This document shows positions 47,646 to 57,157 of a stretch of DNA of 58,893 nt, piece after piece; the first letter of the stretch is position 1, and every line of letters starts with the position of its first letter. The notes beneath the pieces are model-generated. The model had not been told where the DNA came from. It ran no database searches and worked only from the letters and a program-made list of their open reading frames with translations. The stretch lies in the NCBI GenBank assembly GCA_964460345.1, contig CAYWRO010000016.1, positions 1 to 58,893 of the forward strand, written 5' to 3'. This stretch comes from CAYWRO01 sp964460345 (GTDB lineage: Bacteria; Planctomycetota; Phycisphaerae; Phycisphaerales; UBA1924). Both the position numbers and the translations under genes were made by a program.

Positions 47646-49484
47646 TCACTCCACGGTCACGCTCTTGGCGAGGTTCCGCGGCTTGTCTACATCATGCCCG
47701 CGCAGCACCGCCGCGTGATACGCGATCATCTGCAGCGGCACCACCGCCAGCATCGGGCTCAAGGGCTCGGGGATCTCCGGGATGTAAATCACCTCTTCGG
47801 CCACCCGCTTGATGTGCTCATCCCCTTCCGTCGCCACCGCGATAATGTGCCCGCCGCGGCTGCGCACCTCCTCAATGTTGCTCATCACCTTGTCGTACTG
47901 GGCGCCGCGGTTTGCGATGAACACCGTCGGCATCCCGTCGGTGATGAGCGCGATCGGGCCGTGCTTCATCTCCGCCGCGGGCATGCCCTCGGCGTGGATA
48001 TACGAGATTTCCTTAAGCTTCAGCGCGCCTTCGAGCGCCGTCGGGTAGTTGTACCCGCGCCCGAGGAACAGCCAGTTGTCCTGGTCCACATAGCGCTCGG
48101 TGATCCGTTTGCACAAGTCATCCTGCGCCAGCACGCGTTCCAGAAGTTCGGGCACCGACTCCAGGGCGGCGATGAGCTCCGCGCACTGCGGCGCGCTCAT
48201 GAACCGCCGGCGCCCCAGGAACAGCGAAATCATGGTCAGAACCGCCACCTGCCCCAGAAACGCCTTCGTGGACGCCACGCCGATCTCCGGCCCCACCCGG
48301 CAGTACACACCGGCATCCGTCTCACGCGCGATCGAGGAACCCACGACGTTGACCACGCCCAGCGCCAGCGCGCCCCGGTCGGTCGCCTCGCGCAAAGCGC
48401 TCAGCGTATCGGCCGTCTCGCCGGACTGGCTCACCGCGATCACCACCGTGCCGTCCTCAATGATCGGGTTGCGGTATCGGAACTCGCTCGCGTACTCGCA
48501 CTCGGCGGGAACCTTGGCCAGATCCTCCAGCAGATACTCACCGATCATCGCGGCGTGCAGCGCCGTTCCCTGCGCCGTCAGGATGATCCGCCGCGCCTTG
48601 ACCAGTTCCTTCGCATACGTCGAGAGCCCCCCGAGCACGATCTTGCCCTCGTCCCGGTCCAGCCGCCCGCGCAGCGTGTTGCGCATGCTCTTGGGCTGCT
48701 CGAAGATCTCCTTCTGCATGAAATGCTGGTAATCCCCGAGTTCGATCTCCTCAAGGTCCAGTTCGAGCTGCATCACCTTGTTCGTCACCGGCACGTTGTG
48801 AATCGTCGAGGTGCGGAACCCCTCGCGCGTGATCCGGCAGACGTTGTAATCCTCCAGCGGGATCGCCTGCGTCGTGTGCGCCACCACCGCCGACGGGTCG
48901 GACGCCACCACGTACTCCCGGTCCCCCACGCCCACAATGAGCGGCGAGCCCTTCCGAGCCGCCACCAGCACCCCAGGCTCCTTCTCGCACATCACGACGA
49001 TCGCGTACGCCCCGGTCACCTCACGCAGGGCCGCCTGCACCGCCGCCTCGAGGTCCACCCCCTCCGCCGGCGAGTACAACTCGCCGATGAGCATCGCCAG
49101 GACCTCCGTATCCGTATCGCTCGTAAACGTGTGCCCCTTCTCGGACAGGTAAGTCCGCAGGGCCGCGTAGTTCTCGATGATGCCGTTGTGAACGAGGCAG
49201 ATCCCCGCCCGGTCGTCCCGGTGCGGGTGGGCGTTGGCCTCCGTCACGCCGCCGTGGGTCGCCCACCGTGTGTGAGCCATCCCCATCGTCCCCTCAAAGC
49301 CCGAAAGCCCCTTGAGCCGCTCCTCGAGCACGCTCACGCGCCCCACGGAACGGGCCACCTGGATGTCTCCGTTCATCACGGCGACACCCGCCGAGTCATA
49401 CCCCCGGTACTCCAGCAGCTTCAGGCCCTCGATCAGGAGGGGCCGGGCGGGCTTGTGCCCGACGTACGCGACGATGCCGCACAT
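47646..49484 (-). CDS. glmS: Glutamine-fructose-6-phosphate aminotransferase (isomerizing)
   Basis: 612 residues from ATG 49484 (GAGGAG upstream), exactly the family length. The N-terminal nucleophile Cys is in MCGIVAYVG. The glutaminase domain has HTRWATHGG and HNGIIENY. The two SIS domains follow (AQGTALHAAMIGEYLLEDLA; VVIAVSQSGETADTLSALRE; FLGRGYNYPTALEGALKLKE). The C-terminus KPRNLAKSVTVE is the conserved end. It makes glucosamine-6-phosphate, the precursor of UDP-GlcNAc and so of the MurA substrate. No glmS-ribozyme-like core was recognised in the 245 bp upstream. Confidence 0.97.
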   Translation of the reverse strand: MCGIVAYVGHKPARPLLIEGLKLLEYRGYDSAGVAVMNGDIQVARSVGRVSVLEERLKGLSGFEGTMGMAHTRWATHGGVTEANAHPHRDDRAGICLVHNGIIENYAALRTYLSEKGHTFTSDTDTEVLAMLIGELYSPAEGVDLEAAVQAALREVTGAYAIVVMCEKEPGVLVAARKGSPLIVGVGDREYVVASDPSAVVAHTTQAIPLEDYNVCRITREGFRTSTIHNVPVTNKVMQLELDLEEIELGDYQHFMQKEIFEQPKSMRNTLRGRLDRDEGKIVLGGLSTYAKELVKARRIILTAQGTALHAAMIGEYLLEDLAKVPAECEYASEFRYRNPIIEDGTVVIAVSQSGETADTLSALREATDRGALALGVVNVVGSSIARETDAGVYCRVGPEIGVASTKAFLGQVAVLTMISLFLGRRRFMSAPQCAELIAALESVPELLERVLAQDDLCKRITERYVDQDNWLFLGRGYNYPTALEGALKLKEISYIHAEGMPAAEMKHGPIALITDGMPTVFIANRGAQYDKVMSNIEEVRSRGGHIIAVATEGDEHIKRVAEEVIYIPEIPEPLSPMLAVVPLQMIAYHAAVLRGHDVDKPRNLAKSVTVE

Positions 49485-49729
49485 ATCTGTCTCCTCGAAT
49501 CTATCGCGGGCCAACGGACCGCTGGGGGGTGGCGAGCAGCCCGACGAAAACCCGGGGCCGCCGGAGTGCTACGTTAGAGCGTCCGTTCTGGATCGGCCCG
49601 CGGCAAGGCAGCCCTATGGAGAATGGGCAAACTCTGCCGCGGCGGCACTTTGTGCTGACTCGCGTGTGCCGCCCTCGGGCATACCGGCACTGAAATTCGG
49701 CTTTCGTAAGGATCGGGCTTGACGGCGCG

Positions 49730-51490
49730 TCAACGAGCGCCCCCCGCCTCCACCACCTCCCGCGCCCGTTTCAGCGCCAGGTCGATGTGCGGCGTCACGT
49801 TCTCCCGCCCGATCCGCTCATCCAGCCCCACGCGCCGCAACGCCTCCCGCGGCTGCGAGTGCACCCCGGACAGCACCACCACCGTCCCCTGCCTGGTGCA
49901 CTTGGCGTGAAACTCCTCCAGCGCGTGCAGCCCCGTCGCATCGATCGCGGGTACCTGCCGCATGCGAAGGACGAACACCCGCGGCGGCCGCTCCAGCGTG
50001 TTCAGCGTGTCCTTGAGCCTGTCCGCCACCCCGAAGAAGAAGGGGCCGTTGATCTCGAACACTTCAACGTCCGGCGGAACCTCGCGAGTCACAATCGTGT
50101 CCGGGTCCACCTCCTCCGGCGGCGCATCGTAGTCGTTCCCGTTCATCTCCCGCCGCAGTGAACTGATGTTCGACACCTCGGTCATCCGCTTCATGAACAG
50201 CATCGACGCCAGCACCATCCCCACCCCGACCGCGATCGTCAGGTCCGTGAAGACCGTCAGCCCGAACGTCGTCAACAGCACCGCCACATCGCTCCGCGGC
50301 GTCTTGAGCAGCGACCTGAAGTGATCGATCTCGCTCATGTTCCACGCGACCATCAGCAGCACCGCCGCAAGCGCCGAGAGCGGAATCAGCTTCGCCAAGG
50401 GCGCCAGCGTCAGCATGAACAGCACCAGCACCACCGCGTGCACCATTCCGGCCACCGGCGTCTTCGCGCCCGACTTGATGTTCGCCGCCGTCCGGGCGAT
50501 CGCACCGGTCGCGGGCAACCCCCAGAAGAACGCGGATGCGATGTTTGCCACGCCCTGCCCGATCAGTTCGCAGTCGGACTTGTGCCGATACCCCGTCATC
50601 CCATCCGCCACCACAGCCGACAGGAGCGACTCAATCGCGCAGAGCATCGCGATCGTCATCGCATCGGGCAGCAGCGACCGAACCATTTCCCAGGAGACCC
50701 CCTCCGGCAGATGCGGCGTCGGCAGCTTCCGCGGCAGTTCGCCAAATCGCGACCCAATCGTCTCCACCGTCTCCAGCCCAGCGAAGTACACCACGGCGCT
50801 GGACAGAATCACCGCCACGATCGCCCCCGGCACCCGCGGCGCAAACCTCCTGATCGCAATCAGCAGCAGCAGCGACCCGGCCCCGACCCCCACGGTCGCC
50901 CAGTCGATCGTGTCCATGCTCGCCGCGAGCACCTGAACCTTGTGCACGAACTCCGGTGGAGCCTGCACCGGCTCTCCCGCGGCGTTGTGCAGCTTAAGCC
51001 CGAGGAAATCCCGCACCTGGCTCGCCGCAATGATGACGGCGATCCCCGCCGTGAATCCCGTGGTCACCGGGTACGGAATGAACTTGATCATCGCCCCGAG
51101 CCGCAGCAGCCCCATGCAGATGACGATCACCCCCGCCATCAGTGTCGACACGGCCAGCCCCGCATACCCGTGCTGGGCCGCAATCCCGTACACGATCACG
51201 ATGAACGCCCCGGTCGGCCCCCCGATCTGCACGCGCGACCCCCCCAGCGCGCTGATCAGAAACCCGGCGATGACCGCCGTAAACAGCCCCATCGCCGGCG
51301 GCGTCAGCCACGGATGGATCGCCGCCAGCTCGCGGGCCACATCTTCTGGGATGGATGCGATCCCGAATGCCATCGCCAGCGGCAGCGCAATCACCGCCAC
51401 CGTGATCCCGGCAAGCAGGTCCCCCACCAGCTTTCCGCGGCTATACCCCTCGCGGACGCAGACAATCAGCTTTGGAACCAGCCGGTGCAT
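49730..51490 (-). CDS. SulP-family anion transporter with STAS domain
   Basis: 586 residues from ATG 51490 (MHRLVPKLIVCVREGYSRGKLVGD), where SulP homology begins. Upstream ATG 51538 is possible; none has a clear ribosome site. Ten to twelve membrane segments with the SulP signature are seen: DLLAGITVAVIALPLAMAFGIAS, GGSRVQIGGPTGAFIVIVYGI and FFWGLPATGAIARTAANIKSGAKTPVAG. A C-terminal STAS domain (~480-585; VFEINGPFFFGVADRL...VPAIDATGLHALEEF) follows. It likely moves sulfate or bicarbonate; substrate not determinable. No carbonic anhydrase fusion. Confidence 0.92.
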   Translation of the reverse strand: MHRLVPKLIVCVREGYSRGKLVGDLLAGITVAVIALPLAMAFGIASIPEDVARELAAIHPWLTPPAMGLFTAVIAGFLISALGGSRVQIGGPTGAFIVIVYGIAAQHGYAGLAVSTLMAGVIVICMGLLRLGAMIKFIPYPVTTGFTAGIAVIIAASQVRDFLGLKLHNAAGEPVQAPPEFVHKVQVLAASMDTIDWATVGVGAGSLLLLIAIRRFAPRVPGAIVAVILSSAVVYFAGLETVETIGSRFGELPRKLPTPHLPEGVSWEMVRSLLPDAMTIAMLCAIESLLSAVVADGMTGYRHKSDCELIGQGVANIASAFFWGLPATGAIARTAANIKSGAKTPVAGMVHAVVLVLFMLTLAPLAKLIPLSALAAVLLMVAWNMSEIDHFRSLLKTPRSDVAVLLTTFGLTVFTDLTIAVGVGMVLASMLFMKRMTEVSNISSLRREMNGNDYDAPPEEVDPDTIVTREVPPDVEVFEINGPFFFGVADRLKDTLNTLERPPRVFVLRMRQVPAIDATGLHALEEFHAKCTRQGTVVVLSGVHSQPREALRRVGLDERIGRENVTPHIDLALKRAREVVEAGGAR

Positions 51491-51764
51491 GGCGGCAACA
51501 CACGCCCCCTCGCGGCGGGCATGCTCCAAACTGAGCATGTCCAAACGCGGCTGAACACGCTCTGGCAACCTGAAAGCGGCCAATCAGTGGCGACACACGA
51601 TCGATCGCGTCGTCGCTCGTGCGCCTGGGGGGCCCTTTTCGGCCGCGATGGCGTGCCGACGAGGCCTCCCCAAGGCTGATGAGGATAGAGGCCCGTTCGC
51701 ATTTGACAAGCCGGCCCCGGCTCTCCCCACCGCCCACACCCCGCGCCGCCCGTTGATGCCCTTA

Positions 51765-51803
51765 AATAAAAGGAGGCCCGAGCCGTCCCCGGCCCGGGCC
51801 TCC
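51765..51803 (-). terminator. Rho-independent terminator of the first FG-GAP gene
   Basis: On the minus strand GGAGGCCCGGGCC pairs with GGCTCGGGCCTCC (one G-T) and is followed by TTTTATTT. It lies just after the stop at 51827. Confidence 0.88.
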
Positions 51804-51826
51804 CACTCAGGCAGGAGCCTCGAAAG

Positions 51827-53191
51827 TTACGGGCACGCCGCCCCGGCGGAGGCCGGGAACCAGCAGTCCAGGAACGCCAGCAGGTCGAAGACATCCACCG
51901 ACGCCGGGTCATCCCCGGTCAGCTCCGCCGCGGCGTCCGCGGCGAACCACAGGTCCAGGTACGCCAGCAGGTCGAAAACGTCCACCTGGGCATCGTCGCC
52001 GTCAGTCTCACAGGGGCACCCCGGCGCGGTTGCACCGCACTGGTTCAGCAGCACCGTCACGTTGTCATTGCTCGAGACAACGGCATCGCGGAGGCCGTCG
52101 TTATTCAGGTCGCCGAGAACAACCGTGCGCGGAATCGGCGCCGTGGCAAACACGAGGCTTTGCTCGAACGTTCCGTCTCCGTTGCTGCGAAACACCGTCA
52201 CGCCGCTCTGGAGGAGATCGGGCGACACGATGTCATCCACGCCGTCGCCGTCGACGTCCCCGACCGTCAGGGCCAGCGGACTACCCACCGAGTGCCGCTG
52301 CGCTCCCTGATACGTCCCGTCCGGATTGCGCAGGAACACCTCAATGGCGCTGCCGCCAGTGTCCGTGGTGACCAGATCGATGTGACCGTCGTTGTTGAAG
52401 TCCCCCGCCGCGATGTCGTTCGGCGCCGTCGCGGCGAAGCGCATCAGTTCGGCAAGGTTACCCTGTCCATCGTTGACGGCGATCACGATCTCATTCGACG
52501 AAAACAACGGACAAGCCACGTCCAGAATCCCGTCCCCATTGAAGTCGGCGATGGCCGACCCGCTCGGGCCGCCCGTGTGGGTTGTAAACAGCTCCGGTTC
52601 GAACGTCCCGTCGCCGTTGCCGAGCATGATGTTGATCGTGTTGTCATGGACGTTGATGTACACCACATCCAGGAACGCATCGTCGTTCATGTGAGCCACC
52701 CGTACGCCGCGAATCTGCGTGCCGAAAGCGTACATGACCGGCGTCGTGAACACGCGCGGCGCGGTCTGCAGCATGATCGCGATCGCCGGGTTGCCGAGGT
52801 CCGGCGACTGCACCCCGACCACCAGGTCGTTCAACCCATCCCCATTCAGATCCGCAATCACCGGCTGAATCGGCGCTGCGGCGTACGGGCTTCCCTCAGG
52901 GATGAGCGGCAGGTACTGCGCAGCACTGAACGCGCCGCCCCCCAGCCCGTAAAAGATCTCGACATTGTCGCTGAAGAAGATCGCGGACGCAATGTCAGCG
53001 TGCCCGTCTCCATCGATGTCGCCAATGTCGCTGTTGAGCGCGGTGCCGTCCACGCTCATGATCAGCGGCGCACCGAACGTGCTGTCCACTTCGCACTGCC
53101 CGCTCGCCACAGGCGCAGCGCCCACGAGCGCCAGCAACATCCCCGCGCCGCTCAGCCGACGCATCCCCAACCGGTGTGTTTGTCCTCGCAT
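51827..53191 (-). CDS. FG-GAP/VCBS-repeat secreted protein with GC-type dockerin tag (paralogue 1)
   Basis: 454 residues from ATG 53191 (AAAGGA upstream). Signal peptide: LSGAGMLLALVGAAPVASGQ. About seven FG-GAP/VCBS units follow, each with a calcium-loop-like DxNxDGxxD: DIDGDGHADI, DLNGDGLNDL, DFNGDGILDV, DFNNDGHIDL, DVDGDGVDDI, DLNNDGLRDA. Together they make a propeller as in integrin alpha. The tail CPCETDGDDAQVDVFDLLAY ... VDVFDLLAFLDCWFPAS ends in ACP, the GC-type dockerin end. It is probably displayed on or released from the cell surface. First of three tandem paralogues. Confidence 0.88.
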   Translation of the reverse strand: MRGQTHRLGMRRLSGAGMLLALVGAAPVASGQCEVDSTFGAPLIMSVDGTALNSDIGDIDGDGHADIASAIFFSDNVEIFYGLGGGAFSAAQYLPLIPEGSPYAAAPIQPVIADLNGDGLNDLVVGVQSPDLGNPAIAIMLQTAPRVFTTPVMYAFGTQIRGVRVAHMNDDAFLDVVYINVHDNTINIMLGNGDGTFEPELFTTHTGGPSGSAIADFNGDGILDVACPLFSSNEIVIAVNDGQGNLAELMRFAATAPNDIAAGDFNNDGHIDLVTTDTGGSAIEVFLRNPDGTYQGAQRHSVGSPLALTVGDVDGDGVDDIVSPDLLQSGVTVFRSNGDGTFEQSLVFATAPIPRTVVLGDLNNDGLRDAVVSSNDNVTVLLNQCGATAPGCPCETDGDDAQVDVFDLLAYLDLWFAADAAAELTGDDPASVDVFDLLAFLDCWFPASAGAACP

Positions 53192-53311
53192 CACAATCCT
53201 TTCTGCTCGAGATTCTGCTCACGGACCGCCGAACGTCACTCCGACCCGATTGACCCCGGGCCAAAGCCCATGAGGCCACGTTCCGATGGGGAATGCTGGA
53301 TCTCTCCCGCT

Positions 53312-54676
53312 TCAGGGGCAGGCCGCGCCGCTGGACGCCGGGAACCAGCAGTCCAGGAACGCCAGCAGATCGAAGACGTTTACGAGAGCCGGATCGTCTC
53401 CCGTCATCTCCGCCGCGGCGTCGCCTGCAAACCACAGGTCCAGGTACGCCAACAGGTCAAAGACGTCCACCTGTGCATTGTTGCCGTCCATCTCGCACGG
53501 GCAAAGCGGCGCAGCCCCGACGCACTGGCTGAGCAGCGTGGTGACGGAATGGCCAATCTGGTTCGCGACCACGACATCCGTCACTCCATCGCCATTCATG
53601 TCTGCGGCGGCGATGCTGCGAGGTCGTGCTCCGGTGGCGAAGACATTACTGAGAGCGAACGTTCCATCGCCCTGGCTCATCAGAACGCGAACACCGCCGC
53701 CGAGGTACTGAACCGTGATGAGGTCGTCGAGCCCATCATTGTTGAGATCGGCGGCCCCGATGCCCAGCGGCATCGAGTCAGCGCCGGCTGAACTTGTCTG
53801 CGCCGGCTGAAAGGTGCCATCGGAATTGCCCAGCAGCACGTGGACGACATGGCCGTTCAGATCGGCGACCGCCAGGTCCAGCGTGCCGTCTCCGTTGAAG
53901 TCGCCGCCCGCAATCGGACCGCTCGCCGGGATCGCGTAGCGGGCTGATTCCGACAGGTTCCCGAAGCCGTCATTCAGCGCGATAATCACATCGCCCCCGG
54001 CGGGCGCCGCCACATCAAGGGAGCCGTCGCTGTTGAAATCCGCGATGAAGGTATCGGATGGACCGCCGGAGTACGTCGTAAACAGTTCAGGCTCAAACGT
54101 GCCGTCCCCGTTACCCGGCGCGATGTTGAGCGTGTTGTCGGGGTGGTTCGAGTACACCACGTCGAGGAAGCCGTCGTTGTTCATGTCAGCCAGGCGCACC
54201 CCGCGCACCTGCGTCGAGAAGGCATAGAACACCGGATCAGCAAAGGTTCCGCCCGGCTGCTGCAGGAAGGCCGCAAAGCCGGGGTTTCCCAGGTCCGGAC
54301 TCGTCACACCGACCACGATGTCTGCGAGCCCATCGCCGTTCAGGTCGCCGACGGCCGGCTGATTGGCGCCGGCGCCGAAGTTGCTGTCGGGATCAACGAT
54401 GAGCGGAAGCTCAATGTGCCCGCCCAGAGAGCCCGTGCCGTCCCCAAAGAGGATCGATACTGAGTAGCCGAAGAAGTTGCCCGTCACGACGTCCGGAAAC
54501 CCGTCGCCGTTCACGTCGCCGATGGCCACATTGAGGGGAAGTTCCCCGACACCGAAGCTCGATCCCGGACCAAGAACGGTATCGGGCGAGCACTGTCCCC
54601 ACGCACCGGCCGCGGCCAGCAGCACGGCCGTCGAACAGAGCCAGGGGGCGAATCCGCGAACGCTGCTCACTCTCAT
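53312..54676 (-). CDS. FG-GAP/VCBS-repeat secreted protein with GC-type dockerin tag (paralogue 2)
   Basis: 454 residues from ATG 54676 (AAGGAG 7 nt upstream). Signal peptide PWLCSTAVLLAAAGAWGQ. It has the same plan as its neighbours: repeated DVNGDGFPDVVTGNFFGYSV, DLNGDGLADIVVGV, DMNNDGFLDVVYSN, DFNSDGSLDV, DFNGDGTLDL, DLNNDGLDDL, DMNGDGVTDV. The C-terminal tag reads CPCEMDGNNAQVDVFDLLAY...VNVFDLLAFLDCWF and ends SSGAACP. The tag DNA is nearly identical to that of paralogue 3, a hint of recent duplication or gene conversion. No terminator was seen after it, so read-through into paralogue 1 is possible. Confidence 0.88.
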   Translation of the reverse strand: MRVSSVRGFAPWLCSTAVLLAAAGAWGQCSPDTVLGPGSSFGVGELPLNVAIGDVNGDGFPDVVTGNFFGYSVSILFGDGTGSLGGHIELPLIVDPDSNFGAGANQPAVGDLNGDGLADIVVGVTSPDLGNPGFAAFLQQPGGTFADPVFYAFSTQVRGVRLADMNNDGFLDVVYSNHPDNTLNIAPGNGDGTFEPELFTTYSGGPSDTFIADFNSDGSLDVAAPAGGDVIIALNDGFGNLSESARYAIPASGPIAGGDFNGDGTLDLAVADLNGHVVHVLLGNSDGTFQPAQTSSAGADSMPLGIGAADLNNDGLDDLITVQYLGGGVRVLMSQGDGTFALSNVFATGARPRSIAAADMNGDGVTDVVVANQIGHSVTTLLSQCVGAAPLCPCEMDGNNAQVDVFDLLAYLDLWFAGDAAAEMTGDDPALVNVFDLLAFLDCWFPASSGAACP

Positions 54677-54795
54677 CTTGCATTCTCCTTCGTCCGAAAG
54701 AACTCACACAGTCTGCCGTCGGGGCTGGCAATGCAGCAGCATTACCGGCGAAACCGACCGCACAATCCGTGATCCTGGTCCCTCGCTTGAGAAAA

Positions 54796-54823
54796 GGGCC
54801 CGATCCTTCTCAGGACCGGGCCC
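54796..54823 (-). terminator. Rho-independent terminator of FG-GAP paralogue 3
   Basis: On the minus strand GGGCCCGGTCC pairs with GGATCGGGCCC and is followed by TTTTCTC. It lies 45 bp past the stop at 54869. Confidence 0.88.
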
Positions 54824-54868
54824 CGTGTGCCGCAATCCGCGAACGTGGCAGGTGTTCTCGATCCGCCG

Positions 54869-56245
54869 TTACGGGCAGGCCGCGCCGCTGGACGCCGGGA
54901 ACCAGCAATCCAGGAACGCCAGCAGATCGAACACATCCACGGAAGCCGGCTCGTCTCCTGTCAGCTCGGCGGCGGCATCGCCGGCGAACCACAGGTCCAG
55001 GTAGGCAAGAAGATCGAACACATCCACCTGTGCATCGTCACCATCGGTCTCGCACGGGCACACGGGTGCGGTCTCGCCGCACAGATTCAAGAGAACCGCC
55101 GCGGAGTCGCCGTTGTCGCGGTTCGTCACGACAACGTCGAGTGCCCCGTCACCGTTCACGTCGCCGAGCGTTACCGGGCGCGGGAAAGAACCGGCCGGGA
55201 AACCAGGGCTGGTGGAAAACGTTCCGTCGCCGTTACTCCGAATGACGACAACTTCGTCGCCCAGGAATCGCGCCGTCACGATGTCATCGAAGCCGTCACC
55301 GTCGAGGTCCCCGGCCGCGAGGCCTAGCGGGAACGAGTCGGTACCGATTGAGATAGTCTGCGCCGCCTGATAGGTGTCGTCCGCGTTGCGCAGCAGCACC
55401 TCGACCGCGCCTCCGTTGGTGTAAGCAGTGGCCAGATCGATGTGGCCGTCCCCGTTGAAGTCGCCGGCGACAAGCGCCTCCGGGCTACCCACCGGGTATC
55501 GAACCGATTCGGTCAGGTTAGCATTGCCGTCGTTCAGGGCAATCATCACCTCACCAGCAAATACCAATGGGGCGGCAACGTCCAGAGTGCCGTCGCCGTT
55601 GAAGTCGCGGATCACGGCCCCGACCGGACCACCCACGTGGGTCGTGAACAACTCGGGCTCGAACGTGCCATCGCCAACACCAGGCGCGATGTTGATCGTG
55701 TTGTCATCCCGATTGGCGTAGACAACATCCAGATGCGCATCGTTGTTCATATGCGCCAGGCGAACACCACGAATCTGTGTGCCGAACGCATAAAACTCCG
55801 GATCACTGAAACCACCTAATCCATCGCTGAGAAAGACTGCAAAGCCTGGGTTTCCGAGATCCGGGGACTGAACGCCCGTCACAATGTCGATGTGCCCATC
55901 CCCGTTCAAGTCGCCGATCGCCGGCTCAATACCGGTCGCTGTCAGGATGCTGTCGGCCGGCTGCAACGGAAGATCCTGCCGACTGCCGAACGTGCCGTCA
56001 CCATTCCCGTACAGAATCGTCACAGAGTAGCCGCTGAAGTTTGAGGTTACGATGTCAAGGTGCCCGTCGCCGTTGACGTCGCCCGTGACCACATTCAACG
56101 GAGAAACGCCGACCTCATAGCTCACCGGCGCACCGAGTTGTGCCTCCAGCGAGCACTGCCCCCAGGCTCCCGCCGTTGCAAGCATCAGTGCCGCTGGACA
56201 GACCATGCGACTTGGTCGACAACGCCGATCAGTTCGAATCTTCAT
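54869..56245 (-). CDS. FG-GAP/VCBS-repeat secreted protein with GC-type dockerin tag (paralogue 3)
   Basis: 458 residues from ATG 56245 (AAGGGA upstream). Signal peptide PSRMVCPAALMLATAGAWGQ. FG-GAP units: DVNGDGHLDIVTSNFSGYSV, DLNGDGHIDIVTGVQSPDLG, HMNNDAHLDVVYAN, DFNGDGTLDV, DFNGDGHIDL, DLDGDGFDDI, DVNGDGALDV. Tag: CPCETDGDDAQVDVFDLLAY, VDVFDLLAFLDCWF, end SSGAACP. The phrase SPDLGNP and the order of units are shared with paralogues 1 and 2, so the three arose by tandem duplication. Placed 38 bp after the PEP-CTERM gene in transcription... the PEP-CTERM gene is upstream on the right, divergent from none of them; both read leftward. Confidence 0.88.
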   Translation of the reverse strand: MKIRTDRRCRPSRMVCPAALMLATAGAWGQCSLEAQLGAPVSYEVGVSPLNVVTGDVNGDGHLDIVTSNFSGYSVTILYGNGDGTFGSRQDLPLQPADSILTATGIEPAIGDLNGDGHIDIVTGVQSPDLGNPGFAVFLSDGLGGFSDPEFYAFGTQIRGVRLAHMNNDAHLDVVYANRDDNTINIAPGVGDGTFEPELFTTHVGGPVGAVIRDFNGDGTLDVAAPLVFAGEVMIALNDGNANLTESVRYPVGSPEALVAGDFNGDGHIDLATAYTNGGAVEVLLRNADDTYQAAQTISIGTDSFPLGLAAGDLDGDGFDDIVTARFLGDEVVVIRSNGDGTFSTSPGFPAGSFPRPVTLGDVNGDGALDVVVTNRDNGDSAAVLLNLCGETAPVCPCETDGDDAQVDVFDLLAYLDLWFAGDAAAELTGDEPASVDVFDLLAFLDCWFPASSGAACP

Positions 56246-56283
56246 TCCACAATCCCTTCTTTAAAGGAAGAAACTCTTCACCT

Positions 56284-57021
56284 TCAACGCCGACGACGAC
56301 GCAGCAGGGCCAGACCGCCCAGGCCCGCGACCGCGGCCGCGCCCGGCGCCGGGACGACCACCATGTCCAGCACCATCGTGTCAATGCCGTTGCCCTGCGC
56401 GAAGAGATCCTCGCCCGGCGTGCTCACGCTGAACTGGCCGCGCAGACCCGTTCCGGTTCCGAGATTCGCCAGCCCGCCTACCCCCAGGCTGATCTCCAGC
56501 CGCTGGTAGACGTCGCCGCTGGCAAACACCGCCCCGTCATCCAGCCAGGAGATGTTCGCCGACACCAGCGACCAGTCGTTCGAAGCGAGGCGGATGCCGT
56601 TGTTCGTGCCGAAGGTCGTCGCGCCAAGATCGAACGTGAATGTGTCGAGGGGCTGCACGCCGTCACTGAACGGATCAAAATCCAGGCCCGGGGCCAGGAA
56701 GCCGGCGTTCGAGCCCGTCGAGGCCGTCACCCGGATCGTCCACGAGCCGTCGCCGTTGTCGATCACGCTCTCGGAGATCTGGTACGAGACAGGATCACCC
56801 ACCGCGCCCATGAACGACGCTGGCTGGCCCGAGGCGACCTCGCTCACGCCGTCAAAGCCCACCACCGTGTTGGCGAACGGATTGGCGAAAACGAACCCGC
56901 CCGGGCCTGATCCGAAAAACACCACGTTGTATGGCTCACCAGAGTTGACGACCTGGCCCGAAGCCATCCCACACGCCGCCAGCACCGCCGCGGCCCCACA
57001 AACGATTGCCTTCTTCATCAT
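56284..57021 (-). CDS. Secreted protein with PEP-CTERM sorting signal
   Basis: 245 residues from ATG 57021 (GGAGAGAGAG upstream; the next codon is also ATG). Signal peptide KKAIVCGAAAVLAACGMASGQ. A beta-rich body (YNVVFFGSGPGGFVFANPF, SWTIRVTASTGSNAGFLAPG, SLVSANISWLDDGAVFASGD) is followed by VPAPGAAAVAGLGGLALLRRRRR-type ends: Pro motif, short hydrophobic helix, Arg cluster. This form is typical of Phycisphaerae. The protein should be handled by an exosortase-like system at the membrane. Ligand unknown. Its promoter region contains two palindromic sites shared with the divergent gene at 57250. Confidence 0.85.
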   Translation of the reverse strand: MMKKAIVCGAAAVLAACGMASGQVVNSGEPYNVVFFGSGPGGFVFANPFANTVVGFDGVSEVASGQPASFMGAVGDPVSYQISESVIDNGDGSWTIRVTASTGSNAGFLAPGLDFDPFSDGVQPLDTFTFDLGATTFGTNNGIRLASNDWSLVSANISWLDDGAVFASGDVYQRLEISLGVGGLANLGTGTGLRGQFSVSTPGEDLFAQGNGIDTMVLDMVVVPAPGAAAVAGLGGLALLRRRRR

Positions 57022-57058
57022 CTTTCTCTCTCTCCGTAAAACGAACGGGTAAAAATGG

Positions 57059-57080
57059 GTCAGCAATGGATCACTGATCC
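57059..57080. promoter_or_regulatory. Putative operator, site 1
   Basis: GTCAGCAATGGATCACTGAT followed by CC. Its core GGATCA-C-TGATCC is a 13-bp palindrome. It matches site 2 at 19 of 22 positions. It lies 38 bp upstream of the leftward PEP-CTERM start. Confidence 0.6.
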
Positions 57081-57135
57081 GTCGGTGAACAGATACATCC
57101 TCTTTCCACCCCTGTCAAGGCGATTGGCGAAAAAG

Positions 57136-57157
57136 GTCAGTGATAGATCACTGATCC
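57136..57157. promoter_or_regulatory. Putative operator, site 2
   Basis: GTCAGTGATAGATCACTGAT followed by CC. It contains CAGTGAT-AG-ATCACTG, a perfect 7-bp inverted repeat, and the ATCACTGAT core of site 1. It lies 77 bp from site 1 and 92 bp before the GTG of the rightward gene. Confidence 0.6.

Noticed and set aside
47694..49577. A 627-codon plus-strand frame opposite glmS
   Set aside because: His/Arg-rich shadow translation. glmS has all catalytic motifs on the other strand.
50321..51679. A 452-codon plus-strand frame opposite the SulP gene
   Set aside because: Arg/His/Pro-rich shadow with no family features.
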